Below the pieces are notes generated by a model. That model worked only from the letters and a program-made list of their open reading frames with translations. It was not told the DNA's origin and did not search any database. 64,000 nucleotides of DNA from the NCBI GenBank assembly GCA_963989245.1, contig OZ022342.1:45047548-45111547 (forward strand). Reading direction: 5' to 3'. The DNA comes from Nansenia antarctica. Its lineage: Eukaryota > Chordata > Actinopteri > Argentiniformes > Microstomatidae. Shown one piece after another: positions 7,562 through 16,992 of this stretch. The translations under genes were made by a program, and so were the position numbers. Numbering within the stretch: the first letter of the stretch is position 1; every line of letters starts with the position of its first letter.

Positions 7562-9118
7562 ATGAACCCCGGAGCGATGCGGCGCTACAACGCCGTCAGG
7601 TTGACGCTCAACCCAACTGAGGAGGCTGCCATGGATGGAGCCCCCCAACAGAAGACTGCCAGACCAGTAACAACGATGACCCGCCTGGAATTCAGCAGGG
7701 CGGTTCTACAGAGAGGTATGGGCTTTGTGCCGTCTGATCTAAACTGCCTGGTGAAGCCCCCTGGGCCGAATGAATGTTTTGAAGTTAGCTTTAAAACCCC
7801 CCAACTGTTAGAGGAATTCTGGACCTTTCATAGGATTAATGAACACAAACCCCCACTTAACCGTTTTACAGCCCACCCACTAACGGATTTAGAATCAAAA
7901 GTGGTCACAATTCAATTCCACAATGAGGTGATTCAGGAATATGATATTGAGGTGTGGCTACACCGTCATGCCACCCTTAAATCGGGGGCCCGGATGGTCC
8001 TGGATGAAGACGGAGTGTGGACGGGGGCCAAGAAATGGCTGGTGCAACTCCGTCCGGACCCGGAGGGGATAGGCGGAGTCCAACATATCCCCAGCACCAT
8101 CAACCTGGGGAACAACAGAGGCTCCGTCTACTACTACGGTATGCCGAAGCTCTGCAGGAACTGCGGCCAATTGGGCCATCTGGCAGCGGCCTGCAAGGCC
8201 GTGGTATGTAAAATCTGCCGCCAAGACCACCCGACGTCGGAGTGCACCACGACCAGACCTTGCAACCTGTGCGGGGGACAGGGGCATCTTTACCGTGACT
8301 GCCCAAGTTCCTATGCAAGTAGAGCCCGGGGCTATAAATCCAACCAACCACCACCCCAACCCCCACCCCCACCCCAACCCACACCCCCACCCCAACCCCC
8401 ACCCCAACCCCCACCCCAACCCACACCCAACATGGAGGAAGAGAAGGGAGAGACGGAGGAGGACCGGCGCCCGAGCGATGGAGGGGACGATCAGAGCTCG
8501 AGCGACGGAGAAGGAGAAGGAGAGGAACCAACCGTCCCAGCACCCCCTACAGACAACCTCAACACCCACCCCCTCCTAAACCCCATGGCCACCTCCACCC
8601 CCTGCAAAAACACCATGAAGGGGGAGCCGGCCTCTATTGAGATAGCCACCAGCAGCACACCGCAGATCCACCTCCCCTCCCAATCAGACAGTGAAAATGA
8701 CTGGAGCTTGGCTCAACCAAAACGCAAAAGACCACAAAAAAAGGCAATCCGGAAAAAACCAGACAAAAAGACTACTCCAGAACCCAAACCCCAACGCCAT
8801 ACAGGTAAGCCGGCTCCCCCCCCCAAACCCTCCTCCCCACCCTCTTCCTCTCTCCAGTCATCACATGCTCCTCACCCTGCACAGCCCACCAGCCACCCCC
8901 AGTCCATGCTCACCGGACCGTACGGGCCACCGAAAATCACCTCATCAACAACACAGATGAGGGGGCCACCAGGCAGTCAGAGGGGAGACAACCCCCACAC
9001 CATGAGCAGCCAAGGGGAGGTACCACACTATCTGGCCCCCAACGACCCGTTGGAGGGCCTCAACCTCATGTGCAATAGTTTAGCAAAAATTGGAACAAAC
9101 CAAATCCAAGAACCATGA
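7562..9118 (+). CDS. E1 ORF1 protein, 518 aa, CCHC nucleic-acid-binding
   Basis: The start ATG at 7562 follows a C-rich leader, and the same start is kept in every copy. Residues about 40-190 form a conserved region (RLEFSRAVLQRGMGF ... DGVWTGAKKWLVQL) of the type found in fish ZCCHC3-like/Tx1 ORF1 proteins, possibly RRM-like. Three zinc knuckles follow at 198-211, 216-228 and 234-247 (CX2CX4HX4C, CX2CX3HX4C, CX2CX4HX4C). A Pro/Gln-rich tract then varies in length between copies (518, 510, 524 and 512 aa in B, D, F and G), followed by an acidic stretch and a Lys/Pro-rich tail. Expected role: RNA binding and RNP formation. The stop TGA overlaps the ORF2 ATG (ATGA). Confidence 0.93.
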   Translation: MNPGAMRRYNAVRLTLNPTEEAAMDGAPQQKTARPVTTMTRLEFSRAVLQRGMGFVPSDLNCLVKPPGPNECFEVSFKTPQLLEEFWTFHRINEHKPPLNRFTAHPLTDLESKVVTIQFHNEVIQEYDIEVWLHRHATLKSGARMVLDEDGVWTGAKKWLVQLRPDPEGIGGVQHIPSTINLGNNRGSVYYYGMPKLCRNCGQLGHLAAACKAVVCKICRQDHPTSECTTTRPCNLCGGQGHLYRDCPSSYASRARGYKSNQPPPQPPPPPQPTPPPQPPPQPPPQPTPNMEEEKGETEEDRRPSDGGDDQSSSDGEGEGEEPTVPAPPTDNLNTHPLLNPMATSTPCKNTMKGEPASIEIATSSTPQIHLPSQSDSENDWSLAQPKRKRPQKKAIRKKPDKKTTPEPKPQRHTGKPAPPPKPSSPPSSSLQSSHAPHPAQPTSHPQSMLTGPYGPPKITSSTTQMRGPPGSQRGDNPHTMSSQGEVPHYLAPNDPLEGLNLMCNSLAKIGTNQIQEP

Positions 9119-12100
9119 GGATAACAATCTCATCTCTCAACACCAGAAGCCTCCGGCAACCAGACAAACGGGAGGTCGTCTACCAGTACATCACCCAACA
9201 TCAGTCAGACATGTATATCCTCCAGGAGTGCGCCATCCCATTCAAGGAGATGGACGCCACCCTGGAGGAGGAATGGACACGGGGGGACTCTCTCTGGTCA
9301 GGCTCAAACATTGATAGAGCTGATGGGGTCGGCATTTTGGTGGCCAACCCTTTTCTGCAGACCAAAAAGGGGGAGGTTGTAGAGAGCGGGCGAATCCTGG
9401 TTCTGGACCTAGAGATCCAGGGTTCGCCGCTGAGGGTCATCAATGTGTACGGCCCAACCAACGTGGCCAAGAGAGTCTCCCTTTTCAAGAAACTTCGGTC
9501 TCTCCTCCTCATCCCCACACCAGTCCTAGTGGGGGGAGATTTCAACTGTGCCCTCCGGGATGAGGACCGCAGCAGGCCCAGGAGAGACCGATCCACTACA
9601 GAACTTCAGTCCATCATAGACGACTTCCAACTGGTAGACGCCGGTGGCACCTCCCCGCCGACACACACAAGGGTGAGTTCCTCCGGGAATTCTTCCTCCA
9701 GGATAGACATGTTCTTGCTCTCGCCAGGTCTGAGGATGGGAACCCTGACCAGCCAGGCGGCCCACTTCTCGGACCACAGGATGTTGACAGTGTCCCTGGA
9801 ATGGGATGGCCAAACAAGAGCGGGTAGGGGTACCTGGAGGATGAATACATCGATCCTTCAGGACCCAACAGTGGTGCATTCCTTCTCCAGGCGCTACCTG
9901 GAGTGGAGGACCCTAAAAGAACTGTTCGACTCCCCGATAGAGTGGTGGGAGATGGTTAAGGCCAGGACAAAGGGCTACTTCGGGTCAGTCGGAAGGAGGA
10001 AAGCGGCAGAACAGAGGGCCAGGTTTCAACACCACAACGCGGCCCTCCAACGCCTAAGTCTCCTACAACTGGGTGGTCTGGATGTGGCCCGAGAACTGGC
10101 TGAGACCAAACAACACCTTGCCACCCTCTACCGGGAGCAACAACAAAAGAAACAGTTCAGGGAAAAACTCCAGGGCCTGGAGGAGGAGGAGAAATGCACA
10201 CGCCACTTCTTCCGCAAGGCACGGTCAAAACACAAGCCTATCCTGTCCCTATACGACACCAATGGGGACACCGTGTCAGACAGAGGCAACATCCCGGGGG
10301 TGGCAAGAGAGTTCTACGAGAGTCTCTACAACATCAAGACAACCGACGAGACTCTCATGGCCACCTTCCTGGATGGTCTGGACCGGGTCCCCGAGGGTGG
10401 TGAGAGTGAGAACCCAGAGCTGACCACGGAGGAGCTCACCCGGGCCGTGCACTCCTTGAATACACACAAGGCCCCTGGACCGGATGGGATCCCAGCAGAG
10501 TTCTACAAGACTCTCTGGGATCTCCTCAAGGAGGACTTGGCGGAGGTCTTCAAAGCCGTCTACAGGGAAGGGAGGCTTGGAGAGTCAATGAGACAGAGTA
10601 CGGTCACACTGATCCCCAAGAAAGGGGACCTCAAGGACCTCCGGAACTGGCGCCCCATCAATCTCCTCCCAGTGGACTATAAAATTATGACAAAAGCCCT
10701 CACCCAACGGTTTCAAACCCTCCTCCCCTCAGTTATAGCCCCTGACCAAACCTGTAGCGTCCCCGGTAGGTCCATCAACGACAACCTGCTCCTGGTGAGA
10801 GACCTCATCCTGCACTCCCAGGAGCGGAGGTCCCCTTTAGGCCTTCTCAGCCTGGATCAGGAGAAGGCCTTTGACAGGGTTAGCCATGGTTTCCTGCAGA
10901 GGGTGCTGAGGGGCATGAACTTCCCCCAGCACCTGCTCAACTGGACCGAACTCTGCTACAACAACATCACGAGCAGAGTTCGGATCAACAACCAGTTGAC
11001 AGACCCCTTCCCCATCAAAGCTGGAGTACGGCAGGGATGCCCCTTGGCCCCTCTACTGTACGTCATCTACCTGGAGCCGTTCCTACGGAAGATCAGGAGC
11101 TCCCCCAACATCATGGGCTACCCTCTACCAGGGGCCCGGGGGGAGAGGCTCAAGGTGGTGGCGTACATGGACGACATTACCATCGTCGGCACAGATAGTC
11201 GCTCCATTTCCACAGCAACGAAAGTGGTGGAGGACTACTGTGCAGCCACTGGCGCCCTGATCAATAGGGGTAAGTGTGAGCTGTTTCTGTCGCAGCACTG
11301 GCAGGAGAACCTGGCAACCTCCTTCCCTGTAAAGACGGAAAACATTAAGCTGCTGGGGATCACCTACCAGAAAGATGGAGGAGCCTCCGGCAGCTGGAAG
11401 GAGACCATCCGCCAGGTCCAAAAGAAGATCTGTGAGTGGAGTGCACGGCCTCTCACAATGACAGGCAAGATCCTGGTCCTGAAGGCTATTGTTCTTCCCA
11501 TTCTCCTTTACCTGGGCAGGGTGTTTCCCCCAGACAGAGCAGTATCCAAAACCATCGAAAGGATCATGTTTACCTTTGTCTGGGGGAGCCAGATGGAAAA
11601 ACTAAAACGCACCACCCTGTACAAAACAGTGGAGAATGGGGGGAAAGGGGTCCCAGACATCCTAAACATCATTAGGGCACAGGGACTCTCCAACCTCATC
11701 AACAACATCAACAACAAAGATAGGAAAGCCAGGTTCTTTGAAATATACTATGCCACACCCATCCTCCGGACACTCAGGGTGACCGCATCAATAAATCACA
11801 CTGTGCCCTACAGCTGGGACCCCCCTCCAGTCTACAAGATATGGAGGGACTTTGCCTTCAAGACAGGATTGTCCGCGGCTGGGCTGGCCTCATGGAAATA
11901 CAAAGACATTATGACCTTCATAAGGTCGAAGGAAACCATTACTCACCCCAAGGCCAGCACAGCCGTGGACTCCAAACAGGTATGGAAAAACATTAATCAT
12001 AAATGTACTAACAATAAACAAAAAGACATTGCCTGGATGGCTGCTCATGGTTGTCTCCCCACTAGGGAATTCTTGCATAGGCGGCACATCGCAACGACTG

Positions 12101-12501
12101 AGAAATGCCCCTACGGATGCACGGACACAGAACACATTAACCACCTGTTCTGTGAGTGCTCCGTGGCCAGGCGGGTCTGGGCCCTGTTTGTTCCCTCTGT
12201 CTCCCTAAACAGCCTGCTGACCCTGCCCCGCTTGACGAGCGAGAACATCCTGTATGGTCCTCCCGGGGGGTGCACAACCCCCCAACTTCAACAACAGTGG
12301 AGGATCATCAGCGCCGTCAAGCAGGTACTCTGGGAGACGAGGAACATCAGGGTCTATCAGAAACAGAGCGTCCACCTGACAACCCTGAGGAGGAGAATCA
12401 CCCTCTGCCTCAGGGACCATGCTATGGTTGACTTTAAAAATAACCCGGATCAAGCAAGAGCGGTGTGGGGGGTGGAGAGATGGAAGGACGTCATCCTCTA
12501 A
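9115..12501 (+). CDS. E1 ORF2 protein, 1128 aa: AP endonuclease and reverse transcriptase
   Basis: The start ATG overlaps the ORF1 stop, suggesting termination-reinitiation. The N-terminal apurinic-type endonuclease has N9, Q37/E38, Y112, G-D-F-N at 141-144, S-R-I-D at 195-198 and S-D-H at 219-221, all the expected catalytic residues. The reverse transcriptase (about 455-730) has APGPDG, D581 in LDQEKAFD, GVRQGCPL and Y-M-D-D at 684-687. The C-terminal zinc motif C998-X3-C-X7-H-X4-C1015 is typical of L1/Tx1 proteins; here its third residue is Y (CPYGC) instead of H. No stop or frameshift is visible. Role: nicks U5 loop I DNA and carries out target-primed reverse transcription. Catalytic activity is inferred from the motifs. 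Confidence 0.95.
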   Translation: MRITISSLNTRSLRQPDKREVVYQYITQHQSDMYILQECAIPFKEMDATLEEEWTRGDSLWSGSNIDRADGVGILVANPFLQTKKGEVVESGRILVLDLEIQGSPLRVINVYGPTNVAKRVSLFKKLRSLLLIPTPVLVGGDFNCALRDEDRSRPRRDRSTTELQSIIDDFQLVDAGGTSPPTHTRVSSSGNSSSRIDMFLLSPGLRMGTLTSQAAHFSDHRMLTVSLEWDGQTRAGRGTWRMNTSILQDPTVVHSFSRRYLEWRTLKELFDSPIEWWEMVKARTKGYFGSVGRRKAAEQRARFQHHNAALQRLSLLQLGGLDVARELAETKQHLATLYREQQQKKQFREKLQGLEEEEKCTRHFFRKARSKHKPILSLYDTNGDTVSDRGNIPGVAREFYESLYNIKTTDETLMATFLDGLDRVPEGGESENPELTTEELTRAVHSLNTHKAPGPDGIPAEFYKTLWDLLKEDLAEVFKAVYREGRLGESMRQSTVTLIPKKGDLKDLRNWRPINLLPVDYKIMTKALTQRFQTLLPSVIAPDQTCSVPGRSINDNLLLVRDLILHSQERRSPLGLLSLDQEKAFDRVSHGFLQRVLRGMNFPQHLLNWTELCYNNITSRVRINNQLTDPFPIKAGVRQGCPLAPLLYVIYLEPFLRKIRSSPNIMGYPLPGARGERLKVVAYMDDITIVGTDSRSISTATKVVEDYCAATGALINRGKCELFLSQHWQENLATSFPVKTENIKLLGITYQKDGGASGSWKETIRQVQKKICEWSARPLTMTGKILVLKAIVLPILLYLGRVFPPDRAVSKTIERIMFTFVWGSQMEKLKRTTLYKTVENGGKGVPDILNIIRAQGLSNLINNINNKDRKARFFEIYYATPILRTLRVTASINHTVPYSWDPPPVYKIWRDFAFKTGLSAAGLASWKYKDIMTFIRSKETITHPKASTAVDSKQVWKNINHKCTNNKQKDIAWMAAHGCLPTREFLHRRHIATTEKCPYGCTDTEHINHLFCECSVARRVWALFVPSVSLNSLLTLPRLTSENILYGPPGGCTTPQLQQQWRIISAVKQVLWETRNIRVYQKQSVHLTTLRRRITLCLRDHAMVDFKNNPDQARAVWGVERWKDVIL

Positions 12502-13674
12502 ATCCCCCCCCCATGCCGCGCCGCATCGCCCAACCCCCCCCCACCCCGGGCCTACCTCACTACACCACCAGTTCCTGCACTATCACCTTCACCACCGTTC
12601 CAGCACAAGCCCTGGTCAGCAGTATCACCATCACAAGGACCAGGAGAGGAGCAGCGCACAACACCAACAGGGAAGTTTACTGCACCTTCCACCACCTACA
12701 CATGTACACAGCACTGACCCACTTCCTACCCTCACCAGAATATCACCACACACAACCCACAGCCGAACCAGCCGTCTCTGCCAGCACCACCAGCACCAGG
12801 ATGACCAACACCACTGGGTCACAGGGAAGTACTGATCACCCGCCTGACACCAAAATGCACACTACACAAACCATGCACACCTCCCTTCTCTCACTCCTGT
12901 ATCTTTTCAGGCACATGTCATATCCAGCTCTGACACCTACCCAGGCTTCCAGACCCAGGAGCAGAGACCGGCGGGAACCACCACGTCACCCCAGCACCAA
13001 CCCCAGGTTCCAACTCAGCGACCCCAAACCCCCTGTTCCGGGCCCCCCCCCCCCCAACTCCAGGCCCCCAGCTACAGGCCCAGTCCCCTACCCGCCAACC
13101 CCCAACCCCCAGCCCGGAACAAGCTGAGAAGAGCCAGGGAGCTTTTTCCCTGGATAAGCTGTGTACAGGTTTTTCGCCTCTGCTTGCCTGCCATGCGCCG
13201 AGCTCTCTGGGCCTCTCCTCAGGGGCCTCCGGTCGGCCTGCGTGCTCGATCTGCTCCGCCGCTGGGGCGCCTGGTCCGGCTAGCCTCGTGAAGGGCTACA
13301 GGAGTCTGAGCCTGGTGGGCTGGGCCGGATGCGCCGGTGGTGGGGCGGGTCGGGTGAGTCGGGTGTGTGGGGTCCCTCGGGGGAGGGAGGTGGGGGAGCC
13401 ACGGCTTTGCACTGGTGGGCAAACTGGATAGTAGTCGCTCTACAACTAGAGGGCTGCAGGGGAATTTTTTTCCCGGATGCACAGCGAACAGGTTTTTTAC
13501 CCCTGCCTCCTACCGACACTGGAACCTGGACACTGAACACTGAACACTGAACATTACACTACACTGGACAATACACTGAACACTGAGCACTTTAGTTAGT
13601 TTAATGTTGGTTGTTGTTGAATGTAATGTCTTAAATGTCTGATTGTTTGATTAATTGATTGTATATACGGTGTT

Positions 13675-13703
13675 GTGTTTTTATAAAAACCAATAAAAAA
13701 CAC
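13675..13703 (+). other. 3'-terminal hairpin of E1
   Basis: GTGTTTTTAT and ATAAAAAACAC can pair around AAAACCA, so the element ends in a short hairpin closed by GTG/CAC. All seven visible 3' ends terminate in this CAC, and none carries a poly(A) tail. In copies D, F and G the left arm is GCG, which weakens one pair. It is a candidate recognition element for the reverse transcriptase. Confidence 0.5.
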
Positions 13704-13781
13704 CTTTTACTAAAGACTTCCGTGGAGAGGAACACTTACGAGTTCAAGCTATTTTTGGCAGGCTCTGCGTCTAGCTGAGCC
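13704..13781 (+). pseudogene. 3' half of U2-U5 gene interrupted by copy B
   Basis: From CTTTTACTAAAG through the Sm site and the terminal stem-loop. It is the downstream partner of 6274-6331. Confidence 0.88.
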
Positions 13782-13783
13782 CA

Positions 13784-14389
13784 TATCCGTGTTTCAAGGT
13801 AAGTCAGGTGGGGGAAGAAGAAGAAGAAGAAGAAGAAGAAGAAGAAGAAGAAGAAGAAGAAAAAAATGTCTGGTTTAAATCTTAGAATGTCTGGTTTGAA
13901 TCTTAGAATGTCTGGTTTAAACCTTTGAATGTCTGGTTTGAATCTTAGAATGTCTGGTTTAAACCTTAGAATGTCTGGTTTAAACCTTAGAATGTCTGGT
14001 TTAAATCTTAGAATGTCTTGTTTAAACCTTAGAATGTCTGGTTTGAACCTTAGAATGTCTGGTTTGAATCTTAGAATGTCTGGTTTAAACCTTAGAATGT
14101 CTGGTTTGAACATTAGCATGTCTGGTTTAAACCTTAGAATGTCTGGTTTGAACCTTAGAATGTCTGGTTTGAATCTTAGAATGTCTGGTTTAAACCTTAG
14201 AATGTCTGGTTTGAACCTTAGAATGTCTGGTTTAAACCTTAGAATGTCTGGTTTAAATCTTAGAATGTCTGGTTTAAACCTTAGAATGTCTGGTTTAAAC
14301 CTTAGAATGTCTAAGATGTCTTCAATGTCTTCTTCTTCTTCTTCTTCTTCTTCTTCGACCCCCACCTGACTTACCTTGAAACACGGATA
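13784..14389. repeat. Inverted-repeat cassette 4
   Basis: Same arms. The 21-bp satellite spans 13865-14313 (about 21 copies). One monomer reads GTCTTG instead of GTCTGG (near 14016). Confidence 0.85.
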
Positions 14390-14492
14390 CAAGAAGAAGA
14401 AGAAGAAGAAGAAGAAGAAGAAGAAGGTCAACACAGCTTTCACACTTTGACCTGAATGGCGGCGGTGGTGGGCACGGTTCAATTTATGAGTT

Positions 14493-14639
14493 ATTGCTTC
14501 TCGGCCTTTTGGCTAAGAACAAACTCTGGTTTCTCTTCAAAAAAACGCACAAGCCTTTCGCCTTTTACTAAAGACTTCCGTGGAGAGGAACACTTACGAG
14601 TTCAAGCTATTTTTGGCAGGCTCTGCGTCTAGCTGAGCC
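14493..14639 (+). ncRNA. U2-U5 chimeric snRNA gene, intact unit
   Basis: 147 nt, uninterrupted loop I, same features as the unit at 4582. Confidence 0.82.
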
Positions 14640-14641
14640 CA

Positions 14642-15241
14642 TATCCGTGTTTCAAGGTAAGTCAGGTGGGGGAAGAAGAAGAAGAAGAAGAAGAAGAAGA
14701 AGAAGAAGAAGAAAAAAATGTCTGGTTTAAATCTTAGAATGTCTGGTTTGAATCTTAGAATGTCTGGTTTAAACCTTTGAATGTCTGGTTTGAATCTTAG
14801 AATGTCTGGTTTAAACCTTAGAATGTCTGGTTTAAACCTTAGAATGTCTGGTTTAAATCTTAGAATGTCTGGTTTAAACCTTAGAATGTCTGGTTTGAAC
14901 CTTAGAATGTCTGGTTTGAATCTTAGAATGTCTGGTTTAAACCTTAGAATGTCTGGTTTGAACATTAGCATGTCTGGTTTAAACCTTAGAATGTCTGGTT
15001 TGAACCTTAGAATGTCTGGTTTGAATCTTAGAATGTCTGGTTTAAACCTTAGAATGTCTGGTTTGAACCTTAGCATGTCTGGTTTAAACCTTAGAATGTC
15101 TGGTTTAAATCTTAGAATGTCTGGTTTAAACCTTAGAATGTCTGGTTTAAACCTTAGAATGTCTAAGATGTCTTCAATGTCTTCTTCTTCTTCTTCTTCT
15201 TCTTCTTCGACCCCCAACTGACTTACCTTGAAACACGGATA
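14642..15241. repeat. Inverted-repeat cassette 5
   Basis: The 21-bp satellite spans 14717-15165 (about 21 copies). The right arm has one substitution (CCCCCAACTG) relative to the other units. Confidence 0.85.
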
Positions 15242-15350
15242 CAAGAAGAAGAAGAAGAAGAAGAAGAAGAAGAAGAAGAAGAAGGTCAACACAGCTTTCA
15301 CACTTTGACCTGAATGGCGGCGGTGGTGGGCACGGTTCAATTTATGAGTT

Positions 15351-15497
15351 ATTGCTTCTCGGCATTTTGGCTAAGAACAAACTCTGGTTTCTCTTCAAAA
15401 AAACGCACAAGCCTTTCGCCTTTTACTAAAGACTTCCGTGGAGAGGAACACTTACGAGTTCAAGCTATTTTTGGCAGGCTCTGCGTCTAGCTGAGCC
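15351..15497 (+). ncRNA. U2-U5 chimeric snRNA gene, intact unit with a U2-leader substitution
   Basis: 147 nt. The U2 leader reads CTCGGCATTTTGG instead of CTCGGCCTTTTGG, which unpairs one position of U2 stem-loop I. The U5 part is unchanged. Confidence 0.8.
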
Positions 15498-15499
15498 CA

Positions 15500-16282
15500 T
15501 ATCCGTGTTTCAAGGTAAGTCAGGTGGGGGAAGAAGAAGAAGAAGAAGAAGAAGAAGAAGAAAAAAATGTCTGGTTTAAATCTTAGAATGTCTGGTTTGA
15601 ATCTTAGAATGTCTGGTTTAAACCTTTGAATGTCTGGTTTGAATCTTAGAATGTCTGGTTTAAACCTTAGAATGTCTGGTTTAAACCTTAGAATGTCTGG
15701 TTTAAATCTTAGAATGTCTGGTTTAAACCTTAGAATGTCTGGTTTGAACCTTAGAATGTCTGGTTTGAATCTTAGAATGTCTGGTTTAAACCTTAGAATG
15801 TCTGGTTTGAACATTAGCATGTCTGGTTTAAACCTTAGAATGTCTGGTTTGAACCTTAGAATGTCTGGTTTGAATCTTAGAATGTCTGGTTTAAACCTTA
15901 GAATGTCTGGTTTGAACCTTAGAATGTCTGGTTTGAACCTTAGAATGTCTGGTTTAAATCTTAGAATGTCTGGTTTAAACCTTAGAATGTCTGGTTTGAA
16001 CATTAGCATGTCTGGTTTAAACCTTAGAATGTCTGGTTTGAACCTTAGAATGTCTGGTTTGAATCTTAGAATGTCTGGTTTAAACCTTAGAATGTCTGGT
16101 TTGAACCTTAGCATGTCTGGTTTAAACCTTAGAATGTCTGGTTTAAATCTTAGAATGTCTGGTTTAAACCTTAGAATGTCTGGTTTAAACCTTAGAATGT
16201 CTAAGATGTCTTCAATGTCTTCTTCTTCTTCTTCTTCTTCTTCTTCTTCGACCCCCACCTGACTTACCTTGAAACACGGATA
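15500..16282. repeat. Inverted-repeat cassette 6, expanded
   Basis: The 21-bp satellite spans 15566-16204 (about 30 copies). A block of nine monomers (189 bp) has been duplicated internally, shown by two copies of the CATTAGCATG variant. Confidence 0.85.
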
Positions 16283-16379
16283 CAAGAAGAAGAAGAAGAA
16301 GAAGAAGAAGAAGGTCAACACAGCTTTCACACTTTGACCTGAATGGCGGCGGTGGTGGGCACGGTTCAATTTATGAGTT

Positions 16380-16526
16380 ATTGCTTCTCGGCCTTTTGGC
16401 TAAGAACAAACTCTGGTTTCTCTTCAAAAAAACGCACAAGCCTTTCGCCTTTTACTAAAGACTTCCGTGGAGAGGAACACTTACGAGTTCAAGCTATTTT
16501 TGGCAGGCTCTGCGTCTAGCTGAGCC
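16380..16526 (+). ncRNA. U2-U5 chimeric snRNA gene, intact unit before the long GAA tract
   Basis: 147 nt, complete. The 3'-box-like motif follows, and then the sequence runs into the expanded (GAA)n tract instead of a satellite cassette. Confidence 0.82.
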
Positions 16527-16557
16527 CATATCCGTGTTTCAAGGTAAGTCAGGTGGG

Positions 16558-16961
16558 AGAAGAAGAAGAAGAAGAAGAAGAAGAAGAAGAAGAAGAAGAA
16601 GAAGAAGAAGAAGAAGAAGAAGAAGAAGAAGAAGAAGAAGAAGAAGAAGAAGAAGAAGAAGAAGAAGAAGAAGAAGAAGAAGAAGAAGAAGAAGAAGAAG
16701 AAGAAGAAGAAGAAGAAGAAGAAGAAGAAGAAGAAGAAGAAGAAGAAGAAGAAGAAGAAGAAGAAGAAGAAGAAGAAGAAGAAGAAGAAGAAGAAGAAGA
16801 AGAAGAAGAAGAAGAAGAAGAAGAAGAAGAAGAAGAAGAAGAAGAAGAAGAAGAAGAAGAAGAAGAAGAAGAAGAAGAAGAAGAAGAAGAAGAAGAAGAA
16901 GAAGAAGAAGAAGAAGAAGAAGAAGAAGAAGAAGAAGAAGAAGAAGAAGAAGAAGAAGAAG

Positions 16962-16991
<30 letters not shown>
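16558..16991. repeat. Long perfect (GAA)n microsatellite, about 144 repeats
   Basis: About 434 bp of uninterrupted GAA triplets, ten times the usual tract in this array. The left end is the normal left arm of a cassette. The right end joins directly to copy C inside ORF2. Uninterrupted GAA/TTC of this length can form triplex or sticky DNA (known for the FXN locus). The ORFs of poly-E, poly-R or poly-S across it have no coding meaning. Confidence 0.95.

Positions 16992-16992
<1 letters not shown>

Larger units (their letters stand above)
6446..13703 (+). mobile_element. E1 copy B: full-length U5-targeted Tx1-like non-LTR retrotransposon
   Basis: About 7.26 kb. The 5' UTR is 6446-7561, beginning TATTAAAGCTAGTCTCC, with T-rich runs, five GC-rich monomers (6579-7170) and the 70-nt hairpin (7276-7345). 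Then come ORF1 (7562-9118), ORF2 (9115-12501) and a 3' UTR (12502-13703) that ends in a terminal hairpin and CAC. The 3' UTR is C-rich, then GC-rich with stem-loop CCAGGGA/TCCCTGG, then AT-rich with CTGAACA repeats. The element has no LTRs and no long poly(A). The right junction enters CTTTTACTAAAG of U5. Both ORFs are intact. It is closest to copy F. Confidence 0.93.

Noticed and set aside
8805..8857. A 53-nt intron in ORF1 (CAG|GTAAGC to CTCTCCAG|TC)
   Set aside because: Short for a vertebrate intron and not a multiple of three. Removal would shift the frame, while the unspliced ORF1 is intact in all copies.
6446..13703. LTR retrotransposon or DNA transposon interpretation of E1
   Set aside because: There are no terminal repeats, no integrase, protease or transposase. 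AP endonuclease plus RT, 5' truncations and target duplications identify a non-LTR element.
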